From Pseudomonas putida (GTDB lineage: Bacteria; Pseudomonadota; Gammaproteobacteria; Pseudomonadales; Pseudomonadaceae), in contig NZ_JANHLE010000006.1 of NCBI RefSeq assembly GCF_028682475.1, forward strand, positions 1-64,000: 64,000 bases of DNA, in the 5' to 3' direction. Of the stretch, positions 22,587 through 34,425 are shown one piece after another. The stretch's first letter is position 1; the number at the start of each line of letters is the position of its first letter. Position numbers and translations under genes: made by a program. The notes below the pieces were generated by a model. That model was not told the origin of the DNA, did not search any database, and was given only the letters and a program-made list of their open reading frames with translations.

Positions 22587-23333
22587 CTAGCCGAGCTGCT
22601 CCATGATTTCGTCGGAAATCTCGGCATTGGAGTAGACGTTCTGCACGTCATCCAGATCCTCAAGCATATCGATCAGCTTGAGCACCTTTTGCGCGCCATC
22701 CAGGTCCAGTTCGGCACTGGTGGTCGGCTGCATGACGATTTCCGCATCCGCCGCCTTGAAGCCCGCCTCTTCCAGCGCGTTACGCACGGCATAGAAGCTG
22801 GCAAAGGAGGTGAACACATCGAAGGAGCCGTCTTCATTGCTGACCACGTCGTCAGCATCGGCCTCCATCGCCGCTTCCATCAGCGCATCTTCATCGACGC
22901 CTGCGGCAAAGCTGATCTGCCCCTTGCGTTCGAACAGGTAGGCCACCGAGCCGTCGGTGCCAAGGTTGCCGCCGCATTTACTGAAGGCGTGACGCACGGC
23001 AGCAGCGGTACGGTTGCGGTTGTCGGTCATGGCCTCGACCATGATCGCCACACCACCTGGGCCGTAACCTTCGTAGCTGAGCTCTTCAACGTTATCGGCT
23101 TCGGTCGCGCCCGCACCACGGGCAATCGCCCGGTCGATGATGTCGCGACTCATGTTGGCACCCAGGGCCTTGTCCAGAGCCAGGCGCAGACGCGGGTTGG
23201 AGCCCGGATCGCCACCGCCCTGCTTGGCGGCGACGGTCAGTTCACGGATCCACTTGGTGAAGATCTTGCCCCGCTTGGCGTCCTGACGCTCTTTGCGGTG
23301 CTTGATGTTTGCCCATTTGGAATGACCAGCCAT
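22587..23333 (-). CDS. yebC: YebC/PmpR family DNA-binding regulator
   Basis: A 248-residue YebC-family protein. Start at ATG 23333 ([19 protein letters not shown]), the invariant family N-terminus. It has the family [23 protein letters not shown] region. YebC-type proteins are either transcriptional regulators (PmpR represses pqsR in P. aeruginosa) or translation factors relieving polyproline stalls. Which role applies is not visible. It lies between aspS and ruvC, as in many gammaproteobacteria. Confidence 0.95.
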   Translation of the reverse strand: MAGHSKWANIKHRKERQDAKRGKIFTKWIRELTVAAKQGGGDPGSNPRLRLALDKALGANMSRDIIDRAIARGAGATEADNVEELSYEGYGPGGVAIMVEAMTDNRNRTAAAVRHAFSKCGGNLGTDGSVAYLFERKGQISFAAGVDEDALMEAAMEADADDVVSNEDGSFDVFTSFASFYAVRNALEEAGFKAADAEIVMQPTTSAELDLDGAQKVLKLIDMLEDLDDVQNVYSNAEISDEIMEQLG

Positions 23334-23453
23334 AACGACTCCGAATCCTTTGAAACAATGCCATGCCCCTGCCCGGCGCAAACCGGGCAGAAACCATAAA
23401 ATCAGTACTGCTTAACGCAAAGGCGCATCCATTTGGATGCGCCCGGGGTCCAC

Positions 23454-25229
<1,776 letters not shown>

Positions 25230-25323
25230 GATGGTGGTTTCGCTTCTCGTCATTCGTGTGTTCAGTGGAGGCCTTGGCGCCACAAAGGGCTAATAGTGCA
25301 AGACCCTGCCGGTGCAATTCAAC

Positions 25324-25545
25324 TCAGTCGGCCTTGTCGCCGCCTGCAAGGTTCTTTTTCGCACCGGTCTTGAAGTCGGTTTCGTACCAGCCTGTACCGC
25401 CAAGGCGGAACCCCGGGGCGGAAATCAGCTTCTTCAGCTCGGGCTTCTGACACGCCGGGCAATCGGTCAGCGGCTCGGCGCTGATCTTCTGGAGGACTTC
25501 CATCTGGTGATCACAGGAAGCACATTGATAGTCGTACAGGGGCAT
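25324..25545 (-). CDS. FmdB-type zinc ribbon protein
   Basis: A 73-residue small protein with a zinc ribbon of two CxxC pairs (CASC at about 8-11 and CPAC at 34-37) and a Gly/Lys-rich tail. FmdB/CxxC_CxxC_SSSS proteins are putative regulators of unknown target. It is the gene immediately upstream of aspS on the same strand, and the two are commonly adjacent. Confidence 0.85.
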   Translation of the reverse strand: MPLYDYQCASCDHQMEVLQKISAEPLTDCPACQKPELKKLISAPGFRLGGTGWYETDFKTGAKKNLAGGDKAD

Positions 25546-25638
25546 AGGCGTGTCTCGTTAACCACAGCGAGGGCTGGTTCAGGCAGTAAAGAGCGGGATT
25601 ATATATGGTTAAGGAGTGCTGTGCAGCCCGGTAACCGA

Positions 25639-25968
25639 CTAGCGTGTCACCTGTGTACCCAGCAGAAAGACCACACAGACCACACGGATCAGGCCACTGA
25701 AATTTTTCACCCCGCCGTAACGCAGGTGTACCTCGCGGTCCACGTAGGACAGCACGGCATTGACCGAACACTGGTTCACCTCGGCGATCCGCTCAAGAAT
25801 TCGCCAATAGACCGCTTCCAGCCGCAGGCAGGTGGCAAACCCGTTCAAGCGCACCGAGCGCGACAGCGGCTGAGCCAAACCCATGTTGAAGTTCGCCTCG
25901 AACGGATCGACGCCCTCCTTACCTGGCCCGCCCGCTACACGCCCTGCGCGATTCATCCATGAAGACAT
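25639..25968 (-). CDS. Ribbon-helix-helix domain protein
   Basis: A 109-residue protein whose central part (about 34-82, SRSVRLNGFATCLRLEAVYW and following ERIAEVNQCSVNAVLSYVD) fits the RHH_4 family. A short hydrophobic C-terminus follows (VVCVVFLLG). The ATG at 25968 has a poor ribosome site; an internal Met at 25884 (MGLAQPLSRS) is an alternative that would keep the whole domain. Function is unknown, and the partners are not obvious. Confidence 0.6.
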   Translation of the reverse strand: MSSWMNRAGRVAGGPGKEGVDPFEANFNMGLAQPLSRSVRLNGFATCLRLEAVYWRILERIAEVNQCSVNAVLSYVDREVHLRYGGVKNFSGLIRVVCVVFLLGTQVTR

Positions 25969-26007
25969 ACAAGCACCACGCGATCTGACTAACAGGGAAA
26001 TAACCCC

Positions 26008-26025
26008 GAGTAATGCTTATCACTC
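26008..26025. promoter_or_regulatory. Fur-box-like palindrome
   Basis: GAGTAATGCTTATCACTC matches most positions of the Fur-box core ATAATGATTATCATT (about 12 of 15 by eye). It lies between the RHH gene (minus strand) and an orphan plus-strand terminator, so it could control either. This is a visual match only. Confidence 0.35.
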
Positions 26026-26154
26026 AGAGACATACCCTAATAAAGCGCTGCGGTGCGGTTTGCTTCCAGCAGACCTGCTTACTCTGGCTGTAGGATTGCT
26101 CGGCAAGACAGGATGGATCGCATCACCATAGAACGCCTTCCTTATTAACGCTCA

Positions 26155-26192
26155 ATGCCCGGCCACCTGAAGGGTCCGGGCATTTTTGCCAA
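26155..26192 (+). terminator. Intrinsic terminator without an upstream plus-strand gene
   Basis: The hairpin GCCCGG...CCGGGC (with an inner ACC/GGT pairing) is followed by ATTTTTGCC on the plus strand. The minus side has only ATTGAG, so it terminates plus-strand transcription best. No plus-strand gene precedes it, which suggests a small RNA starting near 26045. It may also serve the minus-strand dps gene weakly. Confidence 0.6.
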
Positions 26193-26213
26193 AGCGTTTA
26201 CTGCCCTGCCGGC

Positions 26214-26687
26214 CTATTTACCTTCGAGCAACGAGCGCAACATCCAGGCGGTTTTTTCGTGCACTTGCATACGCTGGGTAAGCAGGTCTGCAGTCGGCTC
26301 GTCACTGACTTTATCGAGCAGCGGGAAAATGCTTCGTGCCGTCCGGGTCACGGCTTCCTGCCCGTCCACCAGCTGCTTGATCATTTCCTCGGCAGGCGGC
26401 ACGCCCTCTTCTTCCTTGATCGAAGACAAACGGGCATAGATCGAATAAGCGCCGGGCGCGGGAAAACCCAGGGCCCGAATGCGCTCGGCAATGGAGTCCA
26501 CGGCCAGGGCCAGCTCGTTGTATTGCTCTTCAAACATCAAGTGCAATGTGCGAAAGGCCGGGCCCGTCACGTTCCAGTGGAAGTTATGGGTCTTCAGATA
26601 GAGTACATACGTATCCGACAACAGCCGCGACAGCCCATCGACAATGGACTTGCGGTCTTCTTCACTGATACCGATATCAATAGCCAT
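26214..26687 (-). CDS. Dps-like ferritin family protein
   Basis: A 157-residue four-helix-bundle protein of the Dps family. Start at ATG 26687 ([11 protein letters not shown]); the open frame is longer but has no ribosome site. The ferroxidase signature is visible in [19 protein letters not shown] (His and Asp/Glu ligands between subunits) and [10 protein letters not shown]. Dps proteins store iron, detoxify H2O2 and bind DNA in stationary phase. A Lys-rich N-terminal tail, which would favour DNA binding, is absent. Confidence 0.93.
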   Translation of the reverse strand: MAIDIGISEEDRKSIVDGLSRLLSDTYVLYLKTHNFHWNVTGPAFRTLHLMFEEQYNELALAVDSIAERIRALGFPAPGAYSIYARLSSIKEEEGVPPAEEMIKQLVDGQEAVTRTARSIFPLLDKVSDEPTADLLTQRMQVHEKTAWMLRSLLEGK

Positions 26688-27008
26688 GCGATTCCCCTTT
26701 ACATGATGTTTGAAGATCAAGCAGGTACACCCCACTGTACCAATACTTGCCACTGACTGCAGCGCTGCACCTGCGACACAGCGCTGCAGGCACCGGCAGC
26801 TCGGGCCCGGAGCAGGCGACACACGGTTTGCCGATGATTTGAGAAGCCTGGGGCTTTGCTGTTAAATAGGCGGCGTGCCGCCCCTGACGATTGTCAGTGC
26901 AGGGGCGCATAGGCTGGCCTTTTCTCACGTTTTTGCGCTTCTCAAGCCAATGCGCGCCGTGATGTCAGCTCTTCCTGTGATATGCCTTATCAATGTGAGC
27001 CAACCAAC

Positions 27009-27593
27009 ATGTTCAAGATCGTCCACCTGTTGACGGGCGCTGCAGCTTTGCTGCTGTCCTTCATCCCCAGCCTGAGAACCGATGCAGTTCCCCTGCTGCA
27101 GCAACCGGAAGCCATCTACCTGGCGCTGTTCGGCCTGCTCAACCTGCTCCTCGCCCCCGTGGTCCCCCACTACAAAGGCGCACGCCTGCAGCTTCAGCGC
27201 GTGAGCAGCGTTTTGCTGGTGCTGGCTGTAGTGCTGCAGACCGTGACCCTGCTGGCCCGCCCCGAGCTGGGCAACCTGCCAGCGCTGGCTGTCACCCTGC
27301 TGGCCGTCGTGCTGCATCTGATCGCCGGCTTCATCAAAACCGCCAGCGCGCGCAGCCAACACACCCAGTACGACATGAGCAACCGCGATACCGGTACGGT
27401 CAAGTGGTTCAACACGTCCAAGGGCTTTGGCTTCATCTCCCGCGACTCGGGTGATGACATTTTTGTCCACTTCCGCGCCATTCGTGGCGAAGGCCACCGT
27501 GTCCTGGTCGAAGGCCAGCGTGTGGAGTTCTCGGTGATGAACCGCGACAAGGGCCTGCAAGCCGAAGACGTGATCGCCGCCCCACGGCGCTGA
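27009..27593 (+). CDS. Membrane-anchored cold-shock-domain protein
   Basis: A 194-residue fusion. The first 115 residues form about four hydrophobic helices (about 4-20, 36-56, 64-85 and 92-112). After a short linker, residues about 124-194 are a complete cold-shock domain, with RNP1 [10 protein letters not shown]2 DIFVHF and the GTVKWFN start. Start at ATG 27009 ([10 protein letters not shown]). An internal Met ([10 protein letters not shown]) could begin a soluble CspA-like form, but no ribosome site precedes it. It would tether single-stranded nucleic acid binding to the inner membrane. A terminator follows. Confidence 0.85.
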   Translation: MFKIVHLLTGAAALLLSFIPSLRTDAVPLLQQPEAIYLALFGLLNLLLAPVVPHYKGARLQLQRVSSVLLVLAVVLQTVTLLARPELGNLPALAVTLLAVVLHLIAGFIKTASARSQHTQYDMSNRDTGTVKWFNTSKGFGFISRDSGDDIFVHFRAIRGEGHRVLVEGQRVEFSVMNRDKGLQAEDVIAAPRR

Positions 27594-27604
27594 TCCTGCG
27601 ACAA

Positions 27605-27645
27605 ATAAAAAACCGCGGCGCCTGGGCGACCGCGGTTTTTTCATG
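27605..27645. terminator. Bidirectional terminator between csp-like and slyX
   Basis: AAAAAACCGCGG, a loop and CCGCGGTTTTTT form an ideal bidirectional intrinsic terminator between the convergent genes. Confidence 0.9.
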
Positions 27646-27660
27646 CCTGAACGCTAGCGC

Positions 27661-27867
27661 TCAATAATGTGGCGGCGGCGCCTCTTCTTCGCTGGTCTGG
27701 TATTGGCCGACCATTTCCTCGTAACGCTTGAGCAGTGCCGCCATCTGCAGCTGCAAGCGCTCAACCACCCGCTGCTGTTCGACCAGCACATCGTTAAGGG
27801 CCTGGATTGTATCGTCCTGGAAGGCCACGCGGCTTTCCAGCTCGGTTACCCGTGCTTCAAGTGTCAT
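27661..27867 (-). CDS. slyX: SlyX family protein
   Basis: A 68-residue coiled-coil protein of the SlyX family ([20 protein letters not shown] opening, with Leu/Gln heptads). The tail is acidic and ends APPPHY, typical of the family. Function unknown. It follows the HIT gene by 3 bp on the same strand. Confidence 0.93.
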   Translation of the reverse strand: MTLEARVTELESRVAFQDDTIQALNDVLVEQQRVVERLQLQMAALLKRYEEMVGQYQTSEEEAPPPHY

Positions 27868-27870
27868 TTC

Positions 27871-28296
27871 TCACACCTCGGCGAATGTGAAGTTGTCATC
27901 GAGCACTGTCGCCAGACGCTTGCGAACATCCGCAAGCTGCTCGGCGGTATAAGCAGTTGCCGGTTTGTTACCCCAGACCGGAGCAGGCCAGGCCGGGTCG
28001 TTACGTCGCCGCACGATGACATGCATATGAAGTTGACTGACGACATTGCCCAGCGTGGCGACATTCATTTTATCGGCGGCAAAACTGTCCTTGAGGTTTT
28101 CCGCCAAGGCTGTGGTCTCTTTCCACAGTTGCGCCTGATCGCTGTCATCCAGTTGAAACAATTCACTGATATCGGCGCGACGCGGTACCAGGATAAACCA
28201 GGGATAGTTGGCGTCCTTGCTCAGCAACAGCCGACAAAGAGGAAAGTCCCCGAGTACATAGGTGTCTTCTTGTAGACGTGAATCCAGAACAAACAC
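27871..28296 (-). CDS. HIT family protein
   Basis: A 141-residue nucleotide-binding protein of the histidine triad superfamily. The triad motif reads QLHMHVIVRR near residues 89-98, with the form HxHxxV and its third position replaced by a Val/Arg run. Start is GTG at 28296, with GGAG 7 bases upstream; the nearby ATG at 28303 is out of frame. It is upstream of and probably cotranscribed with slyX. Confidence 0.85.
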   Translation of the reverse strand: MFVLDSRLQEDTYVLGDFPLCRLLLSKDANYPWFILVPRRADISELFQLDDSDQAQLWKETTALAENLKDSFAADKMNVATLGNVVSQLHMHVIVRRRNDPAWPAPVWGNKPATAYTAEQLADVRKRLATVLDDNFTFAEV

Positions 28297-29109
28297 AGGG
28301 CATCTCCTACAACTGTTTAGTACCTTGCCCGCGCGCAGCCAACCCGGCGCGACAGACGGAATGCTGCAGGATACCTCTGTTCGCGTAGCGGAGCATTGCC
28401 AGGTAGTCAGTAAAAGTAGAAACGCACCGGTTTGGCCGTAATTCTCCCCCCTGCTCCCGACAAACGAAGCGGTAACAGCCCGCCAAGCCCGGAAACGCTA
28501 CTTTTCGCACCAAAATGAGGCTTGCCTCCTGTGTCTGGCACCCAAAGTATCCGCAAACTACCCAGCACAGTGTTTCCATGGTAACGCTTTGACTTAAAGG
28601 ACAGTTTTCCCCTTATTCCAGAACGCCCCGCCCATACGAACCTTTCGATCTTAGCTCCCCCGGATTTACGGCACTTGGCGGCCTTTCTGCGGGGGGATGT
28701 GAAATTTTTGTGAACCACTCGCGCTTTTGAGCACGCTTGTTGCATTCTCATCCGCCACAGTCGGCACGACACCTGCACTGATGCGGTGAAGCGCGACAAA
28801 TAACAACAGTTGCATGGGTAAACCAGGGAGTACCGGGGCCGGGGGGCTAGATTGTTTTTACCTATCCTTAAGCCGTCCGGAACAGCGCTGGAGTTGTACG
28901 CCCCGTAAAATCGGGACGTGATTTGCGACAGGGACTTAACCGTTAGCGACATGACCGTAAAGTTACCGAAAGGTTCTTTCCCCCCATATCGCCAACTACA
29001 GTCTGCGTGATATACATTTCCGCCGACACAAAAAGAAAGAGCCGCGCCGCATAAAAAAACCAATGGGCGACGGCAGTACTCTTCCTAAAAACCAAAGGAG
29101 CAAATCACG
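28297..29109. other. Long non-coding region upstream of the OprD-type porin gene
   Basis: An 813-bp stretch with no convincing gene. A 218-codon minus-strand frame (28407-29063) has no ribosome site, an unusual Cys/Ser/Arg-rich composition and no recognisable domain, so I do not call it. The stretch is less GC-rich than its neighbours near 28700-29090. AAGGAG precedes the porin ATG. The region may hold a long leader or several regulatory sites for the porin. Confidence 0.6.
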
Positions 29110-30423
29110 ATGCGCGTGATGAAGTGGAGCATAATCGCCCTGGCTGTTGCAGCAGGCACCTCGCAAATGGCATTCGCCTCTTCGCAAAGTGAATCCAAGG
29201 GCTTTGTTGAAGACAGCTCGCTGAACGTCAAAACCCGCATGCTGTATTTCAGCCGTGACCCACGCAACAGCACAGCCCCGACAGACGGTAGCCCACGACG
29301 CTCCGAAGAAACCGGCCTGGGCTTTCTCGGCACCTACGAATCCGGCTTCACTCAAGGCGCCGTCGGTTTCGGTGTTGATGCCATTGGCATGCTTGGCATA
29401 AAACTGGACAGTGGCAAGGGCCGTACCGGCACCGGCCAGTTCCCAACCGGCTCCGACGGGCGCTCCGAGGATTCCTTCTCTGAAGGCGGCGGCGCAGTTA
29501 AAATGCGCATCTCCGAGACCGTCCTCAAGTACGGCACCCAGTTCACTTCCATGCCGGTTCTGGCCACCGACGACAGCCGCCTGCTGCCAGAAACCATTGA
29601 GGGTTTCCTGCTCACCAGCAAGGAAATCAACGGCCTGGAGCTGAACGCCGGTCACTTCACCGCGCTCAACGCTCAATCGCAGTCGTATCACGACAGTATC
29701 GGCGGTGTTGACAAAGTAACCCGCCAGAAGAACCCTGGCCTGACCAGTGCCGACGTTTTCGGTGGTAGCTACTCCTTCACCGACAACCTGAGCACCAGCC
29801 TCTACTACTCCAAAGTTGAAGATTACTGGCGCAAGTACTACGCCAACGTCAACTGGGCGCTGCCAATCAACGACAACCAAGGCCTGGTGTTCGACGTCAA
29901 CTTTTATGACACCAAGAGCGAAGGCGCTGCCCTGTATACCGCCTATGACGGCGACGAGCTGGACAACCAGGCATTCAGCCTGTCGGCTGCCTACAACATT
30001 GGCGCCCACACTTTCACCCTGGCTCACCAGCGTGTAGTCGGTGAAGGTGACTACGGGTATGGCATTGACGGTGGCGGCTCGATCTTCCTGGCCAACTCCG
30101 TGGCCCGTTCCGACTTCAACGCCGAAGACGAGCGCTCCTGGCAGGCTCGCTACGACCTGAACATGGCCAGCTATGGCGTACCGGGCCTGAGCTTCATGAC
30201 CCGTTACGTGACCGGTGAAGGTGCCAACGTCGAAGGCACCACCAACGGTAAAGAGTGGGAACGCGACATCGAAGCCAAGTACGTCCTGCAAGAAGGCCCT
30301 GCCAAGGACCTGAGCTTCCGCGTACGTCAGGCCACCTACCGTTCCGCCGACGGCGTTTACTACGGTTCGCCATCGCTGGACGAACTGCGCCTGATCGTCG
30401 AGTACCCGCTGAGCATCCTGTAA
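29110..30423 (+). CDS. OprD family outer-membrane porin
   Basis: A 437-residue OprD/OccD/OccK-type specific porin. The signal peptide runs to about residue 23 (SQMAFA). The mature part has the family start [21 protein letters not shown], internal segments such as [17 protein letters not shown], and a terminal strand [12 protein letters not shown]. These 18-stranded channels take up amino acids or aromatic and carboxylic acids. The substrate cannot be assigned here. A terminator follows. Confidence 0.92.
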   Translation: MRVMKWSIIALAVAAGTSQMAFASSQSESKGFVEDSSLNVKTRMLYFSRDPRNSTAPTDGSPRRSEETGLGFLGTYESGFTQGAVGFGVDAIGMLGIKLDSGKGRTGTGQFPTGSDGRSEDSFSEGGGAVKMRISETVLKYGTQFTSMPVLATDDSRLLPETIEGFLLTSKEINGLELNAGHFTALNAQSQSYHDSIGGVDKVTRQKNPGLTSADVFGGSYSFTDNLSTSLYYSKVEDYWRKYYANVNWALPINDNQGLVFDVNFYDTKSEGAALYTAYDGDELDNQAFSLSAAYNIGAHTFTLAHQRVVGEGDYGYGIDGGGSIFLANSVARSDFNAEDERSWQARYDLNMASYGVPGLSFMTRYVTGEGANVEGTTNGKEWERDIEAKYVLQEGPAKDLSFRVRQATYRSADGVYYGSPSLDELRLIVEYPLSIL

Positions 30424-30447
30424 GCCCCGGGCTTTCAGTATCCCCAG

Positions 30448-30482
30448 TACGAAAAAGCCCGGCATTGCCGGGCTTTTTCTTG
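30448..30482 (+). terminator. Terminator after the OprD-type porin gene
   Basis: AAAAAGCCCGGC / GCCGGGCTTTTT around a 4-base loop forms a strong, symmetric terminator. Confidence 0.9.
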
Positions 30483-30593
30483 TCTCGATCCGGGCTGACA
30501 ACGCCTTCGTGCTCCGGCATCCTGTACGCCACCGAATCGCCCCCGTACAATGCGGGGTCATTTAAAGTCTTAAGCAACCGACAACGGCCTACC

Positions 30594-32309
30594 ATGCGCA
30601 CCAGTCAATATTTGCTCGCTACCCAGAAAGAAACCCCTTCCGACGCGGTCGTCATCAGCCACCAGCTCATGCTGCGTGCCGGCATGATCCGCAAGCTCGC
30701 ATCCGGCCTTTATACCTGGCTGCCGATGGGCCTTCGGGTAATGCGCAAGGTTGAGACCGTGGTCCGCGAGGAAATGAACGCCGCTGGCGCCCTCGAAGTG
30801 CTGATGCCAAGCATCCAGCCGGCCGAGCTGTGGCAGGAATCCGGTCGCTGGGAACAGTACGGCCCTGAGCTGCTGCGCCTCAAAGACCGTCACGGTCGCG
30901 ACTTCTGCGTGGGCCCGACCCATGAAGAAGTCATCACTGATCTGGCCCGCAACGAACTCAACAGCTATAAACAGCTGCCGTTGAACATGTACCAGATCCA
31001 GACCAAATTCCGTGACGAGATCCGTCCGCGCTTCGGCCTGATGCGTGGCCGCGAATTCATCATGAAGGACGCCTACTCCTTCCATGCCGACCAGGCTTCC
31101 CTGCAGGAAACCTACGACCGCATGCACCTGGCCTACAGCAACATCTTTACCCGCCTGGGCCTGGACTTCCGTCCTGTACAAGCCGACACCGGCTCGATCG
31201 GCGGTAGCTACTCCCACGAATTCCATGTGCTGGCCGAGTCCGGTGAAGACGATGTGATCTTCAGCGACAGCTCCGACTACGCCGCCAACATCGAGAAGGC
31301 CGAGGCCATCCCACGGGAAACCGTGCGCCCAGCGCCTACCGAAGAACTGCGCCTGGTCGATACCCCGGACGCCAAGACCATCGCGCAACTGGTGGAAAAC
31401 TACGGCCTGGCGATCGAAAAGACCGTCAAGACCCTGATCGTCCACGCCGCCGAAGAAGGCAAGCTGATTGCCCTGATCGTCCGTGGCGATCACGAGCTGA
31501 ACGAAATCAAGGCCGCCAACCTGCCAGAAGTGGCCAGCCCACTGGTCATGGCCAGCGATGAAGAACTGCGTGACGCCATCGGCGCTGGCGCCGGCTCGCT
31601 CGGCCCGCTGAACCTGCCGCTGCCATGCATCATCGACCGTTCGGTCGCGCTGATGAGCGACTTCGGCGTGGGTGCCAACATCGACGACAAGCATTACTTC
31701 GGCGTCAACTGGGAGCGTGACCTGCCCGTTCCACAAGTAGCCGACCTGCGTAACGTCGTCGAAGGCGACCCAAGCCCGGATGGCCAGGGCACCCTGGTGA
31801 TCAAGCGCGGTATCGAAGTTGGACACATCTTCCAGCTCGGCACCAAGTACAGCGAAGCGCTCAAGTGCCAGGTACTGGGTGAAAACGGCAAGCCGGTAAC
31901 CCTGAGCATGGGTTGCTACGGTATCGGCGTGTCCCGTGTGGTGGCTGCGGCCATCGAGCAGAACTACGACGACAAGGGCATCATCTGGAGCGACACCCTG
32001 GCGCCGTTCCAGATTGCCCTAGTACCGCTGCGCTACGAAACAGAAGAAGTCCGCCAGGCGACTGACAAGCTGTACGCCGAACTGACCGCAGCCGGTTTTG
32101 AAGTACTGCTGGACGACCGTGACAAGAAAACCAGCCCCGGCATCAAGTTCGCCGATATGGAGCTGATTGGTATCCCTCACCGCATCGTCGTCAGCGATCG
32201 CGGTTTGGCCGAAGGCAAGCTGGAATACAAACAACGTACCGAAAGCGAGGCCCAGTCCTTGCCGGTAGCCGATGTCCTGTCGTTCCTGCAGGCCCGCATT
32301 CGTCGCTGA
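30594..32309 (+). CDS. proS: Prolyl-tRNA synthetase
   Basis: A 571-residue bacterial-type class II ProRS. Start at ATG 30594 ([18 protein letters not shown]). Motif 1 is [20 protein letters not shown], motif 2 [18 protein letters not shown] and motif 3 [15 protein letters not shown] YbaK-like editing insertion lies at about residues 225-405, for hydrolysis of Ala-tRNA-Pro, and a C-terminal anticodon-binding domain follows. Confidence 0.97.
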   Translation: MRTSQYLLATQKETPSDAVVISHQLMLRAGMIRKLASGLYTWLPMGLRVMRKVETVVREEMNAAGALEVLMPSIQPAELWQESGRWEQYGPELLRLKDRHGRDFCVGPTHEEVITDLARNELNSYKQLPLNMYQIQTKFRDEIRPRFGLMRGREFIMKDAYSFHADQASLQETYDRMHLAYSNIFTRLGLDFRPVQADTGSIGGSYSHEFHVLAESGEDDVIFSDSSDYAANIEKAEAIPRETVRPAPTEELRLVDTPDAKTIAQLVENYGLAIEKTVKTLIVHAAEEGKLIALIVRGDHELNEIKAANLPEVASPLVMASDEELRDAIGAGAGSLGPLNLPLPCIIDRSVALMSDFGVGANIDDKHYFGVNWERDLPVPQVADLRNVVEGDPSPDGQGTLVIKRGIEVGHIFQLGTKYSEALKCQVLGENGKPVTLSMGCYGIGVSRVVAAAIEQNYDDKGIIWSDTLAPFQIALVPLRYETEEVRQATDKLYAELTAAGFEVLLDDRDKKTSPGIKFADMELIGIPHRIVVSDRGLAEGKLEYKQRTESEAQSLPVADVLSFLQARIRR

Positions 32310-32328
32310 TAGTCAAACAAGAGTAATC

Positions 32329-33282
32329 ATGTTCAAGCGAAGTACCTTTACCCTGGGGGGCGCCGCACTGAGCGGCGCCCTGTTGCTCAGCGGTTGCGCC
32401 AACCAGATGTCCCAGCGCAGCGAGCATGAGGAACGCATCGAGCGCAAGCTGCTCGAACACAGCCTGCAGATTGATGTCGGGGACCCGAAGGTACTCGAAC
32501 TGCCCCAGCGGCGTGTGCGCATTCATGAACAGAAGAACTTCGAAGTCACCGAATTCGAAGTCACCCGTCGTTATGATCGCTACACGCCCTACCAACCCTG
32601 GCGGGAAGTCTACGAGATTCCCCTGGGGGCGATGGCGGTGGTGGCCGGTGTCGGTGCCAACGTGGTCAATATCTTCGCGCTGGGCAACCTGCCCGATAGC
32701 GTTACCCGCGACTGGTTCAGCTACGGTATCGATGGCCTCAACCCGTTCATGAACGCTCAGTCCAATGGCCGCGCCCAGCAGAACCTTGCCGGGATTACCG
32801 AGGTACAGAAGGACAAACGCCAGGAGTACACCAGCCTGCCGTGGAACGATCGTCCGGTCGAGGTCAAGGCCGGCAAGGTGAACCATACGCTGACGACCGA
32901 TCGCAACGGTGTGCTGTTGCTGAACCTGCTCGACAGCCCGTTCTCCGAACAGAACCTGACCCACATCGGTACCCTGCATCTGCAGGTCGCCGATGAAGAC
33001 AACAACGTCCGCGGCGATGCCAGCCTGCTGATCAGCAGCACCTTGCGCAACAAGCTGGTGGAAGCCCACGACCTGATCTTCGACGATCTGGAAGACGATG
33101 AAGTCAGTCAGTGGGTGCACCGGGTCAAGCGTCTGTCTGAACTGGGACTGGAAGAAGAAGCCAGCGAGCTGGAGCAGAGCCTGATCGAACTCACCCGCAA
33201 CGACCCTGAGCTGCAACAGGAGTTTCTCCAGTCGCTGACCAAGGATGCCGGCCGCCTGGTCGCCGATCCTGGCGTGCATTGA
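32329..33282 (+). CDS. Lipoprotein of unknown function
   Basis: A 317-residue lipoprotein. The signal sequence ends LLLSGC (Cys about 20). A hydrophobic stretch occurs around 110-130 (LGAMAVVAGVGANVVNIF). The C-terminal third is acidic and helix-rich (EDDEVSQWVHRVKRLSELGL). No known catalytic motif was recognised. It lies 19 bp after proS and may be cotranscribed. A REP pair follows, and dinB is convergent. Confidence 0.75.
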   Translation: MFKRSTFTLGGAALSGALLLSGCANQMSQRSEHEERIERKLLEHSLQIDVGDPKVLELPQRRVRIHEQKNFEVTEFEVTRRYDRYTPYQPWREVYEIPLGAMAVVAGVGANVVNIFALGNLPDSVTRDWFSYGIDGLNPFMNAQSNGRAQQNLAGITEVQKDKRQEYTSLPWNDRPVEVKAGKVNHTLTTDRNGVLLLNLLDSPFSEQNLTHIGTLHLQVADEDNNVRGDASLLISSTLRNKLVEAHDLIFDDLEDDEVSQWVHRVKRLSELGLEEEASELEQSLIELTRNDPELQQEFLQSLTKDAGRLVADPGVH

Positions 33283-33284
33283 TC

Positions 33285-33351
33285 TATCGCGGGGCAAGCC
33301 CGCTCCCACCGAGTTATGCAATACCTGTGGGAGCGGGCTTGCCCCGCGATA
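33285..33351. repeat. Inverted pair of REP units
   Basis: REP arms at 33285-33309 and 33327-33351 are separated by an unrelated 17-base spacer. They lie between the lipoprotein gene and dinB (convergent). Confidence 0.9.
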
Positions 33352-33360
33352 GCATTCCAG

Positions 33361-34425
33361 TCAATCGTGGTTAAACAATTCCAGCTGTTCATGAGCACCA
33401 CGCAAATCCTGCAAACGCACTCCGATACCCAATAACCTCACCGGCTTGCCGCCTCGGGCAAACGCCTGACTGAGCAATAGCTGATAACTGCCCAGGTCAC
33501 GCCCGGCACCGGCCTGCTCCAGGGTGGTCTGGGTAAAATCGTGGAACTTCACTTTGACAAAGGGTTTGCCCGGTCGATAACTGTCGTCGATTCGCGCCAT
33601 GCGTCCGGCCAGGGTGTCCAGCAACTCCGGCAATTTCTCCAGACAACTGGCCAGATCAGGTAGATCCGTGTCGTAGGTGTTTTCGACACTGACCGACTGA
33701 CGACGACTGTCGTTGTGCACCGCACGCTCATCGATACCCCGCGCCAGCCCCCACAGACGCTCGCCAAAACTGCCGAACTCACGGGCCAGCGCCAGGCGAC
33801 TCCAGTCGCGCAGTTCCAGGCAGTTGGTGATCCCCAGGCGACCAAGCTTGTCCGCAGTCACCTTGCCCACGCCGTGCAGCTTGCTCACCGGCAATGCCGC
33901 CACAAATTCTTCGACTTCATTGGGCGTGATCACAAACAAACCGTTGGGTTTGCGCCAATCACTGGCGATCTTGGCCAGGAACTTGTTCGGCGCCACCCCG
34001 GCTGAAACGGTGATGTGCAGCTGTTGCGCAACCCGGCGACGAATGTCGGCGGCAATCCGTGTAGCGCTACCGGCAAACCAGGAGCTGTCCGAGACATCCA
34101 GGTAGGCTTCATCCAGCGACAACGGTTCGATCAGATCGGTGTAGTCGCGGAAGATGGCGTGTATTTCCCTGGATGCTTCTTTATAGGCATCCATGCGCGG
34201 CTTGACGATCAACAGATCAGAGCACAGGTTGAGCGCATGCCGGGACGACATGGCCGAGCGCACACCATAAGCCCGCGCCTCATAATTACAGGTGGCGATG
34301 ACCCCACGGCGCTCGGCCGAGCCACCTACCGCCAGCGGCCGCCCGCCCAGACGCGGGTCGTCACGCATTTCAATAGCGGCGTAGAAGCAATCGCAATCAA
34401 TATGGATGATCTTGCGCTGGGACAT
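33361..34425 (-). CDS. dinB: DNA polymerase IV
   Basis: A 354-residue Y-family translesion polymerase. Start at ATG 34425 (MSQRKIIHIDCDCFYAAIE). The active-site metal ligands appear as DCDCFY, the palm motif EPLSLDEAYLDVS near residue 103, and the helix-hairpin-helix SKLHGVGKVTADKL. The C-terminal little-finger domain ends with EQLELF, matching the beta-clamp binding peptide. No LexA box was evident immediately upstream, only about 220 bp to the tRNA. Confidence 0.96.
   Translation of the reverse strand: MSQRKIIHIDCDCFYAAIEMRDDPRLGGRPLAVGGSAERRGVIATCNYEARAYGVRSAMSSRHALNLCSDLLIVKPRMDAYKEASREIHAIFRDYTDLIEPLSLDEAYLDVSDSSWFAGSATRIAADIRRRVAQQLHITVSAGVAPNKFLAKIASDWRKPNGLFVITPNEVEEFVAALPVSKLHGVGKVTADKLGRLGITNCLELRDWSRLALAREFGSFGERLWGLARGIDERAVHNDSRRQSVSVENTYDTDLPDLASCLEKLPELLDTLAGRMARIDDSYRPGKPFVKVKFHDFTQTTLEQAGAGRDLGSYQLLLSQAFARGGKPVRLLGIGVRLQDLRGAHEQLELFNHD

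Noticed and set aside
28407..29063. Minus-strand open frame of 218 codons ahead of the porin gene
   Set aside because: No ribosome site, atypical composition and no domain; it opposes the expected porin promoter region.
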